Position numbers and translations under genes: made by a program. Shown piece by piece: positions 6,725 to 9,454 of a DNA stretch of 9,454 bases (position 1 is the first letter of the stretch; each line of letters begins with the position of its first letter). This DNA is from Planctomycetota bacterium. Lineage in GTDB: Bacteria > Planctomycetota > J058 > JARGOJ01. Location of the stretch: the NCBI GenBank assembly GCA_029210225.1, contig JARGOJ010000248.1:654-10107 (forward strand), written 5' to 3'. The notes under the pieces were generated by a model, which saw only the letters and a program-made list of their open reading frames with translations, ran no database searches and had not been told where the DNA came from.

Positions 6725-7429
6725 GTGAGCCCATTGAAAAGCGCCCTCACATTCTTATCCCTATGCCTGAGCTTATCGCAATTCTCAGCATGCGAAAAAG
6801 TGACGGGAGGAGAGGCTGACGGTTCTGGAAAGCAATCGGAGACTGTCCAAGACAAGAAGAAAGCAGGGCAAGTCTCAATTACTGAAATGAAGACGGCTCC
6901 GAAAGAGTCTCCTGGGGATAAGAAGCACGCGAACGTCTTCAAGCTGCTCGATGGTACTTGGAAGGGCGAGTTTAAGATTTATGTTCATGAGTCGGGGCAA
7001 ACCAACACTGGGCGTCCGAAGAAACTGACCCCGGAAGCTTGGACCAAAGCGCCCTATAAGTTGCAGTCAAGCCTCAAGGTCATGCAAGTCTATAAATCGG
7101 AGAGCCCTTATTTTCAGCGAGTGACAGTCACTGATATGTATGCCAATGGGAAGACCGTGGTCGCTCATGGCATCAATAAAGTGCAGGATGGCAAGCTCTA
7201 CTGCGTCGTCAAGAAGCCCGACGATATGGTTGTCCATGATGGAACGACCGAAGGCAAAGACACAATTATCTGGTCACGAAACCGAGCCAAACCTCAGGCC
7301 ATTGAGTATTTCCGCGAGAAGGTCACCAAGTCGGAATATACAATTTATGGTTGGGGCTATTATGGCGGCGCAGACCCGAAGAAGTCTCCCACTCATTACT
7401 TCAGCGCGGTTTACAAACGTGTCAAATGA
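6725..7429 (+). CDS. Predicted lipoprotein of unknown function
   Basis: A 234-residue protein. Residues 1-23 form a lipoprotein signal: S-P-L-K start, a hydrophobic core from A7 to L17, and FSAC with C23 as the likely lipidated cysteine. Residues 24-70 are a charged, K/E/G/S-rich flexible linker. The globular part (72-234) starts FKLLDGTWKGEFKIYV and ends EYTIYGWGYYGG...HYFSAVYKRVK, an alternating beta-strand pattern. The 'LDGTW.GE' opening and the closing strand recall lipocalin/FABP-like barrels such as DUF1579, but I cannot assign it to a family. GTG at 6725 is the only good start, because an in-frame TGA ends at 6712. A purine-rich AGAAGAG sits just upstream as a ribosome binding site. 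It is divergent from the kinase, whose outer domain would share its side of the membrane. A link between them is plausible but unproven. Confidence 0.8.
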   Translation: MSPLKSALTFLSLCLSLSQFSACEKVTGGEADGSGKQSETVQDKKKAGQVSITEMKTAPKESPGDKKHANVFKLLDGTWKGEFKIYVHESGQTNTGRPKKLTPEAWTKAPYKLQSSLKVMQVYKSESPYFQRVTVTDMYANGKTVVAHGINKVQDGKLYCVVKKPDDMVVHDGTTEGKDTIIWSRNRAKPQAIEYFREKVTKSEYTIYGWGYYGGADPKKSPTHYFSAVYKRVK

Positions 7430-7447
7430 ACTTTGAAGACTGAACAA

Positions 7448-7488
7448 AAAAAGGCTCACAGATTGAAGCTATCTCTGAGAGCCTATTT
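7448..7488. terminator. Probable bidirectional intrinsic terminator
   Basis: AGGCTC (7452-7457) pairs with GAGCCT (7479-7484); after one A-A mismatch, CAGA (7459-7462) pairs with TCTG (7474-7477), leaving an 11-base loop. The stem sits 22 bases after the lipoprotein stop. On the + strand it is followed by a weak ATTTCATTGCTTT tail. On the - strand it is followed by a run of seven T, a strong terminator tail for transcripts coming from the right. Confidence 0.7.
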
Positions 7489-7644
7489 CATTGCTTTGAT
7501 TGTGAACCCCAGCCACCTCGATTGAGCGATCGCCGGGTCTTGAATGAACACACGGCGGATAATGAATTCTCCATAGTTCTTTCTCCATGACTGATTGCTT
7601 TTCTGCAGGTTAGTGACAGAAAGCCGGAATATTCGAACAACAAA
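7483..7644 (-). pseudogene. Open reading stretch, possible 3' remnant of a lost gene
   Basis: Reading the - strand from just after a TGA (7645-7647) gives 53 codons ending in TAG at 7483-7485, inside the terminator stem. The middle reads SWRKNYGEFIIRRVFIQDP, a protein-like mix of aromatic, aliphatic and charged residues with non-random codons, and there is no start codon near the 5' end. It loosely recalls WREDRWIIRTLSQGW near the end of the protein encoded at 7875-9023, which would fit a decayed copy or a related domain. A chance open frame of this length is also quite possible. Confidence 0.25.
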
Positions 7645-7874
7645 TCAGTTTTCCTAGAAAAGATTGGCGAGAACAGGAGTTGTAAGGCAAAGCACGCTCT
7701 AAAGAATCACAAATCTCGGTCAATGCGTCCTTGATCAACCTTGTTCAAAAGTTCTTTGTGAGGAAGTGATGAAAGCCTCCATTTGGCGACAAGAAAGTTG
7801 AAAAATGATTAATGCGGTTCAGCATCTAAGAATAATGCCATTGATATCAGATAACCTAGAGGATCCACAAAGTG
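7645..7874. other. Gene-free part of the convergent gap
   Basis: The whole gap between the lipoprotein gene and the Trp-rich gene is 445 bases. Beyond the terminator and the possible remnant, I see only minor features. There is a 5 bp palindrome TTTTC-CTA-GAAAA near 7650-7662, and a 32-codon + strand frame from the ATG at 7805 with no ribosome binding site. No tRNA, IS end or CRISPR-like repeat is visible. Confidence 0.5.
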
Positions 7875-9023
7875 CTAAAAACTTTTTTCCCGATTGGTCT
7901 TAAGGTGACCCGAAGTCCAATCCTTCAACCAAGACTTTTCAGCCGCTGCTTTAGCTGGAGCTGAACCAGAAGGTACCCAACCTTGGGACAAGGTGCGGAT
8001 AATCCAGCGGTCCTCTCTCCAACGAAGTTGGAAGCTCCAAACAGTCTCTGTATTTTCTTCTGTCCGGCCCTCAAAAGGCATACGGTGTTCAAGGCCTCTG
8101 ACCTCAACGAAACTCACGGAGCCGCGACTCCACCAAGAATCAATTTGTCGGGCATAGCCCCAACCATCAAAGTTCTCTATGAAATCCTCTTCTTCGTCCT
8201 CGGCCTGCTCGGCGAGATCTTTTCCGAGCCTTTCACTTGATTGAGCCCTCATCACCCCGTCCCCCGAGTGCTTTGACTCGAACCACATTCGAATGGGCCG
8301 AACGAGCTCTTCAGGCAAATCATGAGGCTCCAATTGGAATGCTGGCTCTCTAGGGGGAAAGTAGTCAAGATCCGGAGGAGGTTCGATCCCTGCCGGAATG
8401 AATACTTCTTCTAAACCGGCACTGTCCTCGCCGATTTCACGATCTTCTAGTTTTTTGTCCCAATACGTTTTCCAACTCTCCCACCAAGCCTTGTATTGCA
8501 TCGTCCAAGTATCTAAATCGAGGGGCGCCCCCTGACTCTCCACAGAGATGCCTCCGCAGGCAAAGAGCAACTCGATGTTGTTAGTGGGTAAACCAAGAAT
8601 CGGTGAATGTGACAGAGAGATCACAATAGAATAGTCCGAGCCTGAAAGATCACTTTCCTCGCCAATAATCCATTGGCGGTCAAACGCGAACAGCGCGTCT
8701 TCAATGCGCTGTGGAGAGTTTACACTGAGGTAGAATTCGAGAGGAGAGAATTCCCAGTGTTTGAGGTCATCGTGGCTGAGTTTGCGCTTGAGTTTATAGT
8801 CTTCTGGCGCAATATTTAACTTTGTGGGATGGTGACCGATAAAGAGAACCTCGATATCTGTGAAACTAAGAAGGACAGGAACTCGTTCCAGGCCCTCTCC
8901 GTCAGATCCCGTCCGAAGACACTGAGTGACGATACAGATTCTTTTAAGAAGAGCTTCCCAATGAAATGAGTGCAATTGGCCCTCATCGAGTAAATCTGAA
9001 ATGACTTGCCAGTCTTCAGACAT
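7875..9023 (-). CDS. Tryptophan-rich soluble protein of unknown function
   Basis: A 382-residue protein I do not recognise. There is no signal peptide and no membrane helix, so it should be cytoplasmic. I count 19 tryptophans (about 5%), including AWWESWKTYW at 179-188 and SWW at 296-298. Residues 1-165 look like one alpha/beta unit (IVISLSHSPILGLPTNNIELLFACGGISVE). Residues 166-235 are acidic and proline-rich, with PAGIEPPPDLDYFPPREP. Residues 236-350 may be a second domain. They hold an acidic run, AEDEEED (274-280), then SVSFVEVRGLEH ... WSFQLRWREDRWIIRTLSQGW, whose strand pattern recalls NTF2/SnoaL-like or similar alpha+beta folds without a clear match. The ATG at 9023 has AGGGAG at six bases, a good ribosome binding site. 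It lies 85 bases downstream of the LysR-type gene on the same strand and may be co-transcribed with it or regulated by it. Confidence 0.8.
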   Translation of the reverse strand: MSEDWQVISDLLDEGQLHSFHWEALLKRICIVTQCLRTGSDGEGLERVPVLLSFTDIEVLFIGHHPTKLNIAPEDYKLKRKLSHDDLKHWEFSPLEFYLSVNSPQRIEDALFAFDRQWIIGEESDLSGSDYSIVISLSHSPILGLPTNNIELLFACGGISVESQGAPLDLDTWTMQYKAWWESWKTYWDKKLEDREIGEDSAGLEEVFIPAGIEPPPDLDYFPPREPAFQLEPHDLPEELVRPIRMWFESKHSGDGVMRAQSSERLGKDLAEQAEDEEEDFIENFDGWGYARQIDSWWSRGSVSFVEVRGLEHRMPFEGRTEENTETVWSFQLRWREDRWIIRTLSQGWVPSGSAPAKAAAEKSWLKDWTSGHLKTNREKSF

Positions 9024-9029
9024 TCACTT

Positions 9030-9035
9030 CTCCCT
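9030..9035 (-). promoter_or_regulatory. Ribosome binding site of the Trp-rich protein gene
   Basis: On the - strand AGGGAG stands six bases before the ATG at 9021-9023, a near-consensus Shine-Dalgarno that fixes this start. Confidence 0.6.
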
Positions 9036-9060
9036 CATTTTCTAGAGTAGGACTGTTTCC

Positions 9061-9081
9061 GTTCAACCATCGACATTGAAC
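9061..9081. repeat. Short inverted repeat between the LysR-type gene and its downstream neighbour
   Basis: GTTCAA (9061-9066) and TTGAAC (9076-9081) could form a 6 bp stem with a 9-base loop in the 85-base spacer. No T-run follows on either strand, so termination is doubtful; it could be an attenuator, an operator or chance. Confidence 0.2.
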
Positions 9082-9108
9082 TGCGTCGAGGCTGTCACCA
9101 ATTTCCAT

Positions 9109-9454
9109 TCACAAAAGCGGAATGATGGAGTCTAGCCAATCAATGACTGCTCGCACCTTCGGTAATTTTTGCCTGGAGCGATGAGTCACCAGCCAGATAT
9201 CTCTCCCAAGAGGCGGGGCAATGGCCTTTGCACCGACTTGCTCTGGCTGGATCTCAATGACATTATTGAATTTCTCAGCGAGGACCTCTGGCAGCAAGGC
9301 GACCCCAACGCCGCTCTCCATCATAATTCCCAAGGACTCGACATCTTCGACAAGGATAAACGGCGGCCGAGAGGCAAAGAGTGTGTTCATGTAACGTTGC
9401 TCTGGAATCTCAGCGAGGGAACCGGTTAAACCGAGCCAGGGGGTCTTCCCGTCG
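9109..9454 (-). CDS. LysR-family transcriptional regulator, C-terminal part (5' end outside the window)
   Basis: The open frame runs from the right edge to a TGA at 9109-9111 and gives 114 residues with no break; an internal ATG at 9390 is not the true start. The fragment is the second half of the LysR substrate-binding (effector) domain: VEDVESLGIMMESGVGVALLPEVLAEKF is the family's typical G.G.A.LP segment, and GRDIWLVTHRSRQKLPKVRAVIDWLDSI is its usual last strand and helix. The helix-turn-helix would lie off the right side. Such regulators usually control adjacent or divergent genes, and the regulated gene here may lie beyond the window. The effector cannot be predicted. Confidence 0.88.
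   Translation of the reverse strand, partial: DGKTPWLGLTGSLAEIPEQRYMNTLFASRPPFILVEDVESLGIMMESGVGVALLPEVLAEKFNNVIEIQPEQVGAKAIAPPLGRDIWLVTHRSRQKLPKVRAVIDWLDSIIPLL

Noticed and set aside
6523..6819. 98-codon + strand frame across the divergent spacer
   Set aside because: It overlaps the lipoprotein gene in another frame and has no protein-like features.
7805..7903. Small + strand frame of 32 codons starting ATG
   Set aside because: It has no ribosome binding site, overlaps the 3' end of the - strand gene, and shows no recognisable sequence.
9109..9390. Stand-alone 93-residue protein from the internal ATG at 9390
   Set aside because: The frame continues without a stop to the right edge, and the upstream residues fit the LysR effector domain, so this is part of a larger gene.

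Overview
The window looks like bacterial chromosome, with molybdenum/tungsten genes on the left, a signalling kinase in the middle and poorly known genes on the right. A Ser/Thr protein kinase carrying a C-terminal formylglycine-generating-enzyme (FGE)-like domain is most typical of Planctomycetota, Verrucomicrobiota, Lentisphaerota and Myxococcota. Two lipoproteins with clear lipoboxes indicate a diderm-type envelope. I favour the PVC superphylum, but the sequence does not settle this.

Left, + strand (1-4270): the tail of a conventional moeA, a second moeA fused to a periplasmic-binding-protein-like (PBP) domain, then tupA, tupB and tupC. The last four genes are separated by 0-8 bases or overlap as ATGA, so they are very likely one operon. 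Inferred scheme: TupA captures tungstate (or molybdate) outside, TupB and TupC bring it in, and the MoeA proteins insert the metal into adenylylated molybdopterin. The fused PBP domain may hold or sense the oxyanion at the insertase. Two oddities stand out. Codon usage changes sharply at the MoeA/PBP junction, and TupC lacks the H-loop histidine.

Middle, - strand (4283-6499): a membrane-anchored Ser/Thr kinase with a C-terminal FGE-like sensor domain, ending only 12 bases from tupC. A 225-base divergent spacer with a 30-base-phased direct repeat separates it from a + strand lipoprotein gene (6725-7429), which is followed by a probable bidirectional terminator.

Right: a 445-base gene-poor gap (7430-7874) holding the terminator and an open stretch that might be a gene remnant. 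Next comes a tryptophan-rich protein of unknown function on the - strand (7875-9023). Last is the 3' part of a LysR-type regulator, also on the - strand, running off the right edge.
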